Shown here in pieces: positions 7,977 to 15,450 of a stretch of DNA of 49,490 nt. The notes beneath the pieces were generated by a model, which made no database searches, was not told the DNA's origin, and saw only the letters and a program-made list of their open reading frames with translations. Where the stretch lies: the NCBI GenBank assembly GCA_938074535.1, contig CALJER010000029.1:1-49490 (forward strand). Reading direction: 5' to 3'. The stretch comes from an uncultured archaeon. Lineage in GTDB: Archaea > Hadarchaeota > Hadarchaeia > Hadarchaeales > WYZ-LMO6. Each line of letters opens with the position of its first letter. Positions within the stretch are counted from its first letter, which is position 1. The position numbers and the translations under genes were made by a program.

Positions 7977-8904
7977 AGCCGAAGACGGACTCCCTGCCGA
8001 GGTCCAGGAAGGTCTCCTCCTCCCCCCCCAGCCTGAGGACCACCTTCCCCCCTTTCACGATTCTTCCCACCCTCTCGGCCTCCAGCCCGTGCTCCCTCAG
8101 GGTCCTCAGGCACCGCTCCGTGCGGGAGGAGGTGAGGAGGTAGCAGGTGCTGGGGTAGGTGAAGAGCCATTCCTCCACCCCCACCCCCCCGGGCAGGGGA
8201 AGGCGGTCCAGCTCCAGCACGGCCCCCACCCCGCTGTACTCGCACAGCATGGCTGCGGTCCCCACGATGCCGGGGGCGCTCACGTCCTTCGAGGCGGAGG
8301 CCAGGCCTCCCTCCGCCACCCCCACCATTCCCTCCACCTGCTCGAGGATCTCCCCCCTGCTCCTCTCCCTCACGGAGTCCAGCGCGTTGAAGAGCTTTCC
8401 CCTCCTGAAGGTTCCCTTCAGGTCGGCCGCGAGCAGGAGGTCCTCTCCCACCCTCGCCGTGTCGCTCCTCAGGACCCTCCTGGCCAGGCCCACGCACATC
8501 CCGTCCACGGCGTCGTAGGAGGTGTCGGGGTGGGTATGGGCCTTCAGGAACTCCAGGCCGAACTTCTCCAGACCCTCCCTTATCCCCTCCGTCATCTCCT
8601 TCCTAGCCCTGGAGGAGGAAGAGGAGAGCACGTACAGGAAGCCAAAGGGTCTGGCTCCCTTGCACACCACGTCCTGGACGTTGACCAGCACGGAGTAGTA
8701 GCCCGCCAGCCTGGGGGAGGTCCTCACCACCTCTTCCAGGATTCCATCGCAGGAGACCACCACCGTCGTCCTCCCCACCCTCATAAAGCCCGCGTCCTCC
8801 AGCGACCGGCTTCCCAGGATCCCCATCAGCTCAGAGATGTACGACTTCCTGAGGAGGGGTTTGAACGTCTTCAGCCTCCGGATGAGGGGACGGAGGGCGG
8901 GCAT
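7930..8904 (-). CDS. AIR synthase (PurM)-related protein, methanogenesis marker 2-like
   Basis: The 324-residue protein belongs to the PurM/SelD/ThiL/HypE ATP-binding superfamily. The Gly-rich N-terminal strand, VVVSCDGI, the VNVQDVVCKGARP segment and the later SASKDVSAPGIVGT motif match the family's metal and ATP sites. In overall shape it best resembles the archaeal group called methanogenesis marker protein 2, whose reaction is unknown; that assignment is from recall. The frame is open to a TTG at 8913. The TATA box at 8931-8941 predicts transcription from about 8910, so I choose the ATG at 8904. The 3' end overlaps tatD. Confidence 0.72.
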   Translation of the reverse strand: MPALRPLIRRLKTFKPLLRKSYISELMGILGSRSLEDAGFMRVGRTTVVVSCDGILEEVVRTSPRLAGYYSVLVNVQDVVCKGARPFGFLYVLSSSSSRARKEMTEGIREGLEKFGLEFLKAHTHPDTSYDAVDGMCVGLARRVLRSDTARVGEDLLLAADLKGTFRRGKLFNALDSVRERSRGEILEQVEGMVGVAEGGLASASKDVSAPGIVGTAAMLCEYSGVGAVLELDRLPLPGGVGVEEWLFTYPSTCYLLTSSRTERCLRTLREHGLEAERVGRIVKGGKVVLRLGGEEETFLDLGRESVFGFRGTWSRKPSRRSRW

Positions 8905-8930
8905 CCGAAACAACCCGTTTTTCTTCCCGC

Positions 8931-8941
8931 GGATTTAATCC
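8931..8941 (-). promoter_or_regulatory. TATA box of the PurM-related gene
   Basis: On the minus strand GGATTAAATCC lies about 32 bases from the ATG at 8904, which predicts a leader of only about six bases and excludes the TTG at 8913. Confidence 0.5.
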
Positions 8942-8967
8942 TATCGCGCCCCTCCGGAGCCCCAACG

Positions 8968-8977
8968 GTTAATATTG
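8968..8977 (+). promoter_or_regulatory. TATA box of the SCP2-like gene
   Basis: GTTAATATTG is centred about 25 bases before the GTG at 8997, so that message is probably leaderless. Confidence 0.5.
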
Positions 8978-8996
8978 AAGTCTGCCATGTTTCTAT

Positions 8997-9350
8997 GTGC
9001 CCCAAGCGAAGGAGGACTGGTACGAGAGGGTGAGGCGGAGGTGGAACTCCAGGTTTAAGGGAAAGGGAGGCTTCAGGGGAAGGGCCCTGGTGGTGCTGGA
9101 CGGGAGGGGGCTCCTGGTGGAGGTGGAGGGGTGGAGGATGGTACGCCTGGGACCACCCTCGGAGGAGGGAGTGGACGTGATCCTCTCCGGACCCTCCGCC
9201 CGCCTGAGGGGAGTGAAGGGGGAGGGGGAGCTGGTGTGGATGGTGATCAACAGGGAGGTGAAGGCGAAGGGGAGGTTCAGGCTTCTCTCCAAAAACCTTC
9301 CCCTCTGGGCGAGGCTCCTCCCCTTCCTCGCCTCCAGCGTTGGGAGGTGA
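8997..9350 (+). CDS. small SCP2-like (sterol carrier domain) protein, tentative
   Basis: The 117-residue protein starts at a GTG placed by its TATA box. The order of a DWYERVRRRWN-type helix, two short strands (ALVVLDGRG, GWRMVRLG), VDVILSGPSARL, a GEGELVW segment, REVKAKGRF and a C-terminal hydrophobic helix resembles the SCP2 lipid-carrier fold, where a late Gly-rich helix forms part of the lipid pocket. It overlaps the start region of the large unknown gene that follows. If the SCP2 call is right, it binds acyl-CoA or another lipid. The similarity is by pattern only. Confidence 0.5.
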   Translation: MPQAKEDWYERVRRRWNSRFKGKGGFRGRALVVLDGRGLLVEVEGWRMVRLGPPSEEGVDVILSGPSARLRGVKGEGELVWMVINREVKAKGRFRLLSKNLPLWARLLPFLASSVGR

Positions 9351-9363
9351 GGAAGTGGAGAGG

Positions 9364-10827
9364 ATGGAAGAAAGGAGCAGGAAGCAGGAGAGTGAGTGGA
9401 GGAGGTGGGTGGAAGAGAGCGGGCTGACGGACATCTGGAGGAGGCTGAGAGGGATCAGCCCCTTCCCGGGCAGGATACCCAGAAACCTGGAGATTTTCCT
9501 GGTCAGACCCTCCTGGCTCCACGCCTTCCGCAGGTTCGGGATGAACAGGGAGGTCTGGAGGAGGCTGAAGTACGAGAACTTCGTGGAGTGGTCCTACAGG
9601 GTGGATCAGGCGGTGGAGACCTCCGCGCGCCTCGCCAGGGCCCCCCCCTCCAGGGAGGAGCTTTACCAGGTGGACAACCTCTGCTACCTCAGCCATCCCC
9701 CGGCGTACCTCTGCAGACCAGACATAGGGAAGAGCACCTGTGAGCTCCTCTACGGAAAATACGCCACCGTGGAGTACGTCCACGTCGATGACTTCACCGG
9801 GGAAATCTACTGGATCAACGGGTACCACAACGAGGACGGCATCCCGGTGCACCGCTGGACGGTGGGGGTCTCTGAAGAGCTCTCCTCCCTCTTCGACGCT
9901 GAGGACGAGGAGGCCTTCTTCACCTCCTCCACCACCAGGACAACGGCCGCGGACAGGAAGGGGCTGGAGGAGAGCCTGAACCTCAGGCATCAGGCCCTGG
10001 GCATCAGGCTGAAGGACATCCCCAAGAGGTACTGGGATACCTACGACTGGGGCGCGGTGCTGAGGGGGGAGCTGGAGGGAATAAAGGCCAGGGCCCTCCC
10101 CCAGTACCCGCACTCCACCCTCTACCTGTCCTGCGTCTCCGCCTACATCAGCATGATCGCGCAGAACGCCCTCACCAGCACCGAGTTCTTCCTCTGGGTC
10201 TACTACGGCCTCAACACCAGGGCCCTGGGGGTCAGGTACAACCTCTTCTCCCACGTCCCCGCACCTCCCCTCTTCAGGACCCTCCTCAACCTTCCCCAGG
10301 AGACCTTCGTGAGGCGCATGGCCCAGCTCTTCCTGGGGGGGCACGACGCCTTCCACAAGCAGGCCTGCGGGAGGAAGAAAACCCCCCACCTCTTCAAGAT
10401 CAGGAAGCTCTTCTTCGAGCGGGGACCCTTCTATCCCCACTCTAAGGGCATCGTCCCACCCTTCGTGATGGCCAGGGTGATCCCCCCCTCCCTGGAGCCC
10501 ATCAACCTAAGGCAGGACCTGGAGACCCCCCCCTCCAAGGAGTTCCTGGAGCTGCTGGAGAGCGAGGCCGGTCTGAACAGGGAGACGGGGGAGCTTCCTC
10601 CCCTGGAGGAGACCTCCAGGTTCCACTTCCTCCTCGATCCTTCGGTGGAGCTCCTCCGCCCCTCCGACTTCCCCCCCATGGACTGGAGCAGGGGACAGGT
10701 CTGGCCCTTCGACCTCACGAGGGAAAAGCTGGAGCTCATGGTGGAGGAGGGCTACGACGGCTCCGGGAAGAACGTGGAGTACTACAGCAGGCTGGCGGAC
10801 AGGAAGATGGGGAAGAAGGTGGACTAG
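9364..10827 (+). CDS. large protein of unknown function
   Basis: The protein is 487 residues from the ATG at 9364; a TTG at 9340 would add eight residues and overlap the upstream gene. I do not recognise it. It is soluble, rich in Trp, Tyr, Phe and Arg, with no signal peptide or membrane segment. Distinct stretches include EYVHVDDFTGEIYWINGYHN (about residues 138-157), a central block with LYLSCVSAYISMIAQNAL, and GGHDAFHKQACGRKKTPH. The His, Cys and Asp residues in the last could bind metal. It lies between an SCP2-like gene and a GPN-loop GTPase in a tight run, so a shared task is likely. The intact frame and ordinary codon use show it is a real gene. Confidence 0.8.
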   Translation: MEERSRKQESEWRRWVEESGLTDIWRRLRGISPFPGRIPRNLEIFLVRPSWLHAFRRFGMNREVWRRLKYENFVEWSYRVDQAVETSARLARAPPSREELYQVDNLCYLSHPPAYLCRPDIGKSTCELLYGKYATVEYVHVDDFTGEIYWINGYHNEDGIPVHRWTVGVSEELSSLFDAEDEEAFFTSSTTRTTAADRKGLEESLNLRHQALGIRLKDIPKRYWDTYDWGAVLRGELEGIKARALPQYPHSTLYLSCVSAYISMIAQNALTSTEFFLWVYYGLNTRALGVRYNLFSHVPAPPLFRTLLNLPQETFVRRMAQLFLGGHDAFHKQACGRKKTPHLFKIRKLFFERGPFYPHSKGIVPPFVMARVIPPSLEPINLRQDLETPPSKEFLELLESEAGLNRETGELPPLEETSRFHFLLDPSVELLRPSDFPPMDWSRGQVWPFDLTREKLELMVEEGYDGSGKNVEYYSRLADRKMGKKVD

Positions 10828-10829
10828 GC

Positions 10830-11558
10830 TTGCCCTACCCCCTCAACTTGGCGGTGCTGGGCACCGCGGGTTCGGGAAAGACCACCCTCACCGGCGCCTT
10901 CGGGAGGTGGATGGAGAGGAGGGGGATGAGGGTGGCCTTCGTGAACCTGGATCCCGGCTGCGAGAGCCTCCCCTTCAAACCCTCCTTCGACGTGCGCCGC
11001 CACTTCACCCTCTGGGGGCTGATGAGGAAGTACGGGCTGGGACCGAACGGCGCCATGGTGAAGGCCTCGGCCCTGCTGGAGAGGAGGGTGGAGACCTTTG
11101 CCAGGGAGATAAGGAAGGCGGGGGCTGAGGTGAGAGTCCTGGATACCCCCGGCCAGCTGGAGGTCTTCCTCTTCCACGGTGGGAGGAAGCTCCTCTCCCT
11201 CCTCGACGGGACCACCCTCTCCCTCTTCCTCTTCGACAGCGCCCTCCTGAAGGACCCCGCCGGCCTTACGCTGGCCAGGCTCCTGAACCTCTCCGTCCAG
11301 CTCAGGCTGGGAGTGCCCACCCTCTGCGTGGTGAACAAAGTGGACCTGCTGGAGGGGGGGTTGGACCTGGAGGACCTGCCCAGGCTGGAGGGGGTTCCGG
11401 GGGTGGAGGCGGAGGTGGCTGGCAGGCTCTCCTCCCTCCTCCGCGAGTTTCTGCCCCCCAGCAGGGTGGTGGGGGTGAGCGCGAAAAAGGGGGAGGGTAT
11501 GGAGAGGCTTTACGACCTGGTGCACGAGACCTTCTGCGCCTGCGGGGACCTCACCTAG
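10830..11558 (+). CDS. GPN-loop GTPase
   Basis: The 242-residue protein starts with TTG two bases after the upstream stop. The P-loop GTAGSGKTT (residues 11-19), DPGCE, the family-defining Gly-Pro-Asn triplet (LGPNGAM, residues 71-73), DTPGQLE and NKVD (G4) are all present. GPN-loop GTPases are homodimers in archaea, and the eukaryotic members help assemble RNA polymerase II. The archaeal role is not settled. Its stop shares CTAG with the converging flavoprotein gene. Confidence 0.9.
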   Translation: MPYPLNLAVLGTAGSGKTTLTGAFGRWMERRGMRVAFVNLDPGCESLPFKPSFDVRRHFTLWGLMRKYGLGPNGAMVKASALLERRVETFAREIRKAGAEVRVLDTPGQLEVFLFHGGRKLLSLLDGTTLSLFLFDSALLKDPAGLTLARLLNLSVQLRLGVPTLCVVNKVDLLEGGLDLEDLPRLEGVPGVEAEVAGRLSSLLREFLPPSRVVGVSAKKGEGMERLYDLVHETFCACGDLT

Positions 11559-12823
11559 AGGAGGGCTCCTCCCTTCCTCAGTTCCTGCCTGAGCTCTTCC
11601 GCCGGCAGCTTGGAGGCGGCGAGTCCCTGCAGGGCGCAGAGCGCCGCGGCTGTTCCGCAGGCCTGCCCCGTGGCCATGGAGGGCGCGATGACCCTGGTGG
11701 AGGCCTGGGCCGCGGAGGTGGTGGAGAGGCACCTTCCCCCCACCAGCAGGTTCTCCACCTCCTGGGGAAGGCAGCACCCGTAGGGAATCTCGTACCACTG
11801 GTCCCCCTCCAGCGTGCGGAGCTCGGTGTTCCTGAGGTGGGGAAGATGGCGCTCTATGGGCCAGGCGCACCTGGCCACGGCATCGGGGAACCTGGCTCCG
11901 GAGAGCACCTCCTCCTCCGTCAGCACGTACCTCCCCTTCACCCTCCTGGTCTCCCTCACCCCCACGTGGAAGGCCAGCTCCGAGAGGTAGGCGTTTTCGA
12001 AGCCAGGAATCCTCTCCCTCAGGAAGCGGAGGCACTCCTTCACCTGCTTCCTGCCCTCCAGCTCCGCCCTCGTGAGGGAGTGCACGTCCGTCCCGTCCAA
12101 GGCCACCCTGGAGAAGCCCACCACGAAGTTCCCCTCCCTGGGGAGGGGGATGAGGTTCCCATCCTCCCTGGGAAGATCGTACTCCCCGGAGGCCACGGCC
12201 TCCCTCACCCTCTCCCTGAGCTCCCCGGACAGGAGGAGGGGGATCACCTCCTCCGTCCGCACGTTGGAGACCCTGAACATCATGGAGCCGGCCTGCAGAG
12301 GTTCGGCCTTCTCCACCGGGACCCTCGCCAGGTGGCAGACGTCCGCGTCCCCGGTGGCATCCACGTAGACCTTTCCCTCCAGCTCGAGGGGACCGGACTT
12401 GGTGCAGACCTTCACCGAGGAGAGGCTGCTCCCCTCCCTCTTCACCCCCACCACGGTGGAGTGGAGGAGGAGCTCCACCCCCTCCCTCAGCACCATCTCG
12501 TCCAGCACCAGCCTGAGGGTGGGGGGATCGTAGAGGAGGACCACCATGGCCCCTGACCTCACCGGGCCCATCAGCGCGTCCCCCGCGGAGAGGAGCTCCA
12601 CCATCTCCCACGCTATGCCCTTCACCACCTGCACCTGCTCCGGTCCGGAGGTGTAGAAGCCGCAGAGGGAGCCGTAGAGGCCCGAGGTGGCGGTGCCCCC
12701 CAGGAAGCCGTACCTCTCCACCAGGAGCACGCTCGCCCCCAGGCGCCTGGCGGCCAGGGCGGCGGCGACCCCCGCCGGTCCTCCCCCCAGCACCACCACA
12801 TCCTTCCGCTCCACCCTCTCCAA
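11555..12823 (-). CDS. FAD-dependent oxidoreductase (FAD_oxidored family)
   Basis: The 422-residue protein starts at TTG 12823. The dinucleotide-binding motif VLGGGPAGVAAALAA (about residues 10-25) is followed by an acidic ribose contact (VERYGFLGG). VDATGDADVCHLA and a C-terminal NLLVGGRCLSTT...ATRVIAPSMATGQACG-type FAD segment match the family of flavoproteins often annotated as FAD-dependent oxidoreductase, related in fold to Thi4 and HdrA flavin domains. There are no Fe-S motifs. The substrate is unknown. It diverges from the QueG-like gene with only 32 bases between the starts. Confidence 0.82.
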   Translation of the reverse strand: MERVERKDVVVLGGGPAGVAAALAARRLGASVLLVERYGFLGGTATSGLYGSLCGFYTSGPEQVQVVKGIAWEMVELLSAGDALMGPVRSGAMVVLLYDPPTLRLVLDEMVLREGVELLLHSTVVGVKREGSSLSSVKVCTKSGPLELEGKVYVDATGDADVCHLARVPVEKAEPLQAGSMMFRVSNVRTEEVIPLLLSGELRERVREAVASGEYDLPREDGNLIPLPREGNFVVGFSRVALDGTDVHSLTRAELEGRKQVKECLRFLRERIPGFENAYLSELAFHVGVRETRRVKGRYVLTEEEVLSGARFPDAVARCAWPIERHLPHLRNTELRTLEGDQWYEIPYGCCLPQEVENLLVGGRCLSTTSAAQASTRVIAPSMATGQACGTAAALCALQGLAASKLPAEELRQELRKGGALL

Positions 12824-12855
12824 AGCTTTTTTGAGCTGGGGGAATAAAAGAAAAG

Positions 12856-13974
12856 GTGTTGGAGGAGGAAATAAAGGAGAGGGCCAGGAAGGCCGGAGCG
12901 GCCCTCGTGGGGATTACCTCCAGGGAGAGGCTGGAGGGCCACGCCTGCGCCGATCCCTCCTACTACCTCCCCTCCGCCAGATCGGTGGTGAGCTTCGCCG
13001 TTCCCCTGGACAGAAGGGTGGTGAGGGACTACCTGGGGAAAAAGGATCCCTCGGCCAGGAGGGAGATGGCCGTTCTGGAGTACGAGACCTACTGCAGGCT
13101 GGAGGAGATAGGGGAGGAGGTGAAGAGGAAGCTGGAGGAGAGGGGCCACCGGGCGGCCAACTGCGAGAGGAACCTGGACTACAGGAACCACGTGAGGGGC
13201 AGCGACCGATGGGAGGGTGCGAGGATGATAGCGGAGCTGGCGCGGACCGATCCAGAGCATCCCCTCGTCCGGGCACTGAGGTCAGGGGAGGTGGAGGTCT
13301 ACAACCCGGACTACACGCCCACCTTCTCCCACAGGTACGCGGCGGTGGCGGCTGGCCTGGGGAGGCTGGGGTGGAGCGGGAACCTGGTCACGAAGGAGTA
13401 CGGCGCCCTGGTCCTGCTGGGGAGCGTGGTCACGGAGGCGGAGCTGGAGCCCGACCCACAGCTGGAGGAGAATCCCTGCCTGGGATGCAGGAGGTGCGTT
13501 TCCGTCTGTCCCTCCGGTTTTCTGGCGGTGAAGGAGGCGAAGGTGGTCAGGATAGGGGAGGTGGAGGACAGGGTGTGCAGGCACGGAAGCCTCTCCAAGT
13601 GCGTCCTCTGCTGCGGCGGGTTCTCCGGGGGTTCCAGGGAGGGCTGGTCCACCTGGTCCCCCTGGAGGCTGAGGGTGCCCGAGGGCGATGAGGAGGCGGA
13701 CGCCCTCATCCGGAGGACGGTGGTGGAGCACCTCCTCGCAGGCGGGGGAAAGACCGAGAACGTGCTGAGGTTCGCGAAGGGCATCGCCCTGGGGCTGAGG
13801 AAGGAGGTCATGTCGCCGGAGGACTTCGGCCCCACCTGCTCCTTCTGCCAGCTCGTGTGCTGGGGGAGCGAGGAGGAGAGGAGGGAGAACGTGAGGCTCC
13901 TCTTCTCCTCTGGAGTGGTGGAGGAGGAGGGAGGGGGGGTAGGGATAAGGAGGCCCGTGGCGAGGGTGAGCTGA
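12856..13974 (+). CDS. QueG-like / reductive-dehalogenase-like double [4Fe-4S] protein
   Basis: The 372-residue protein starts at GTG 12856. The N-terminal half resembles epoxyqueuosine reductase and related cobamide-binding proteins (SARSVVSFAVPLD, later GLGRLGWSGNLVTKEYGALV). The cluster domain follows with PCLGCRRCVSVCP and a second set, CSFCQLVC. These Cys spacings suit two [4Fe-4S] clusters. The extra C-terminal part distinguishes it from true QueG, and in archaea such proteins are frequent and unassigned. The stop overlaps the start of the next small membrane gene (ATGA). Confidence 0.72.
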   Translation: MLEEEIKERARKAGAALVGITSRERLEGHACADPSYYLPSARSVVSFAVPLDRRVVRDYLGKKDPSARREMAVLEYETYCRLEEIGEEVKRKLEERGHRAANCERNLDYRNHVRGSDRWEGARMIAELARTDPEHPLVRALRSGEVEVYNPDYTPTFSHRYAAVAAGLGRLGWSGNLVTKEYGALVLLGSVVTEAELEPDPQLEENPCLGCRRCVSVCPSGFLAVKEAKVVRIGEVEDRVCRHGSLSKCVLCCGGFSGGSREGWSTWSPWRLRVPEGDEEADALIRRTVVEHLLAGGGKTENVLRFAKGIALGLRKEVMSPEDFGPTCSFCQLVCWGSEEERRENVRLLFSSGVVEEEGGGVGIRRPVARVS

Positions 13975-14366
13975 TGGCCTTCTGGATGGATCCCTTCCTG
14001 CTCTTCCTCTGCGGCCTCGCGATTTCCCTGGTGAGGAAGAAGCTCTTCTTCAACAGCCGGATCTTCGCTCCCCTCCTCTTCTCCGTGGTGATTCTTCTCT
14101 TCTGGGTGGTTTCCATAGGGATGTTCTGCAACCTGGGCTTTCTGGAGTGGGCGTGGAAGGGGTGCGGGGCCCAGAGCGGGACCGAGTGGATGATCAACGG
14201 GGGGATCCTCTCCCTGGTGGAGCGGGGTTCTTCCTTCAGCACCCTCTCCCCGCAGGGGATGTTCCTCAGCATCTTCATGTTCGTCCTCTACCCCCTCTAC
14301 CTCTGGCTGGGGATCGCGGCGGGGGAGAGGCTCTTCAGGACACCCCTCGGTTCACGCCCCTCCTGA
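13974..14366 (+). CDS. small membrane protein
   Basis: The 130-residue protein starts at an ATG fused to the upstream stop. Three hydrophobic segments (about residues 6-18, 31-50 and 96-118) suggest an integral membrane protein. The stretch between the last two carries a cysteine pair (FCNLGF and KGCGAQ) that could form a disulfide outside the cell. I recognise no family. Translational coupling ties it to the QueG-like iron-sulfur protein. Its last 32 bases overlap the converging dehydrogenase-like gene. Confidence 0.65.
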   Translation: MAFWMDPFLLFLCGLAISLVRKKLFFNSRIFAPLLFSVVILLFWVVSIGMFCNLGFLEWAWKGCGAQSGTEWMINGGILSLVERGSSFSTLSPQGMFLSIFMFVLYPLYLWLGIAAGERLFRTPLGSRPS

Positions 14367-15450
14367 GGAGCTTCTCCACTTCCTCCAGCCCCTCGGAGAG
14401 GAAGCGGGAGGGGGTGAGCCTCTGGGCGGAGAAGGGGGGGAAGCGGGGATGGAGGAGGGAGAAGGTCCTGAAGCGGTCGATCCTGTAGTCCTCCAGGTGC
14501 CCCCAGGTCCCCTCGTGCAGCATGGAGGCCTCCTCGGCCGCCGTCACCGCCGTCCTTCCCGCCTTCCACTCGGCCATGGCCGCCAGGACGGGATCCACCC
14601 TTCCCCTGTCCGCGGAGAAGGCCGCGGAGTACACCAGCCAGCGGGAGGCCTCCACCTCCGTCTTTATCTCCGCAAGCTTGCGCAGGGTGTGGGAGTACTC
14701 CCAGGCGGGCTTCCCGGTGGCTTCCCTCTCCGTGAGGTAGCGCAGGGCCCTCTCCAGGGCCCCCTCTGCCGTCCCCAGGGCCTGCCCCGCCCTCTCTATC
14801 CTGCACAGGGTGAGGAACTCCGACGTCATCCTTGGTTCCCCTCCTTTCTCGCCCAGCACGCTCTCCTCCCACGCCTCCACCCTCACGGCGAGGAGGGTCC
14901 TGCCCTCCGCCTCCCTCACCTCATTTCCCGCGGTCTCCACCAGGAAGAGGGAGGGTAGCCCCTCCACCCACCCCTTCGCCACCAGGTACTCGGGGACGGG
15001 TCCAGGCGGGAGGTCCACCTCCCCCCTCACCTCCATCCTTCCTCCCCTTTCCTCCACCCGGAGGGTTCTTCCCCCCTCGAGCCCGGCGACCCCCATCCTC
15101 GCCCTTCCTTCCGCCAGGGGGCGCAGGCATCTCTCCTTCTGCTCCTCGGTCCCGAACCTCCTCACCAGGTCGCTTCCGAGCGTGGCCGAGGCCAGGGCCT
15201 CCGCCAGGGCCGGATTCCTGCGGGAGAGCTCCTCCTGGATGAGGATGCTGGCCAGCATGTCTGTTCCCGCCCCTCCGTGTTCCTGGGGTATCCTGGACCC
15301 CACCAGCCTGGCCTCGCAGGCCTTCCTCCACACGGCGAAGGGGAACTCCCCCTCCGCAAGCCCGGCCTTCAGGTCGGGGAACTCCCTGAGGGCGAACTCC
15401 CTGGCCAGCCGGCGCACCAGCCTTTCCTTCTCTCCCAGTTCAAGATCCAT
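14335..15450 (-). CDS. degenerate acyl-CoA dehydrogenase family protein
   Basis: The 371-residue protein has the all-helical beginning (IPQEHGGAGTDMLAS) and the C-terminal helical bundle of acyl-CoA dehydrogenases. In place of the TEP..GSD flavin/substrate motif it has GLEGGRTLRVEE, and in place of the EGT catalytic-base segment it has FRTFSLLHPRF. So it probably does not catalyse ordinary dehydrogenation. It may be a structural or regulatory partner, or act on an unusual substrate. The ATG directly follows the TAG of the GMC oxidase gene, and it is the last gene of the pilin-oxidase operon. Confidence 0.75.
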   Translation of the reverse strand: MDLELGEKERLVRRLAREFALREFPDLKAGLAEGEFPFAVWRKACEARLVGSRIPQEHGGAGTDMLASILIQEELSRRNPALAEALASATLGSDLVRRFGTEEQKERCLRPLAEGRARMGVAGLEGGRTLRVEERGGRMEVRGEVDLPPGPVPEYLVAKGWVEGLPSLFLVETAGNEVREAEGRTLLAVRVEAWEESVLGEKGGEPRMTSEFLTLCRIERAGQALGTAEGALERALRYLTEREATGKPAWEYSHTLRKLAEIKTEVEASRWLVYSAAFSADRGRVDPVLAAMAEWKAGRTAVTAAEEASMLHEGTWGHLEDYRIDRFRTFSLLHPRFPPFSAQRLTPSRFLSEGLEEVEKLLRRGVNRGVS

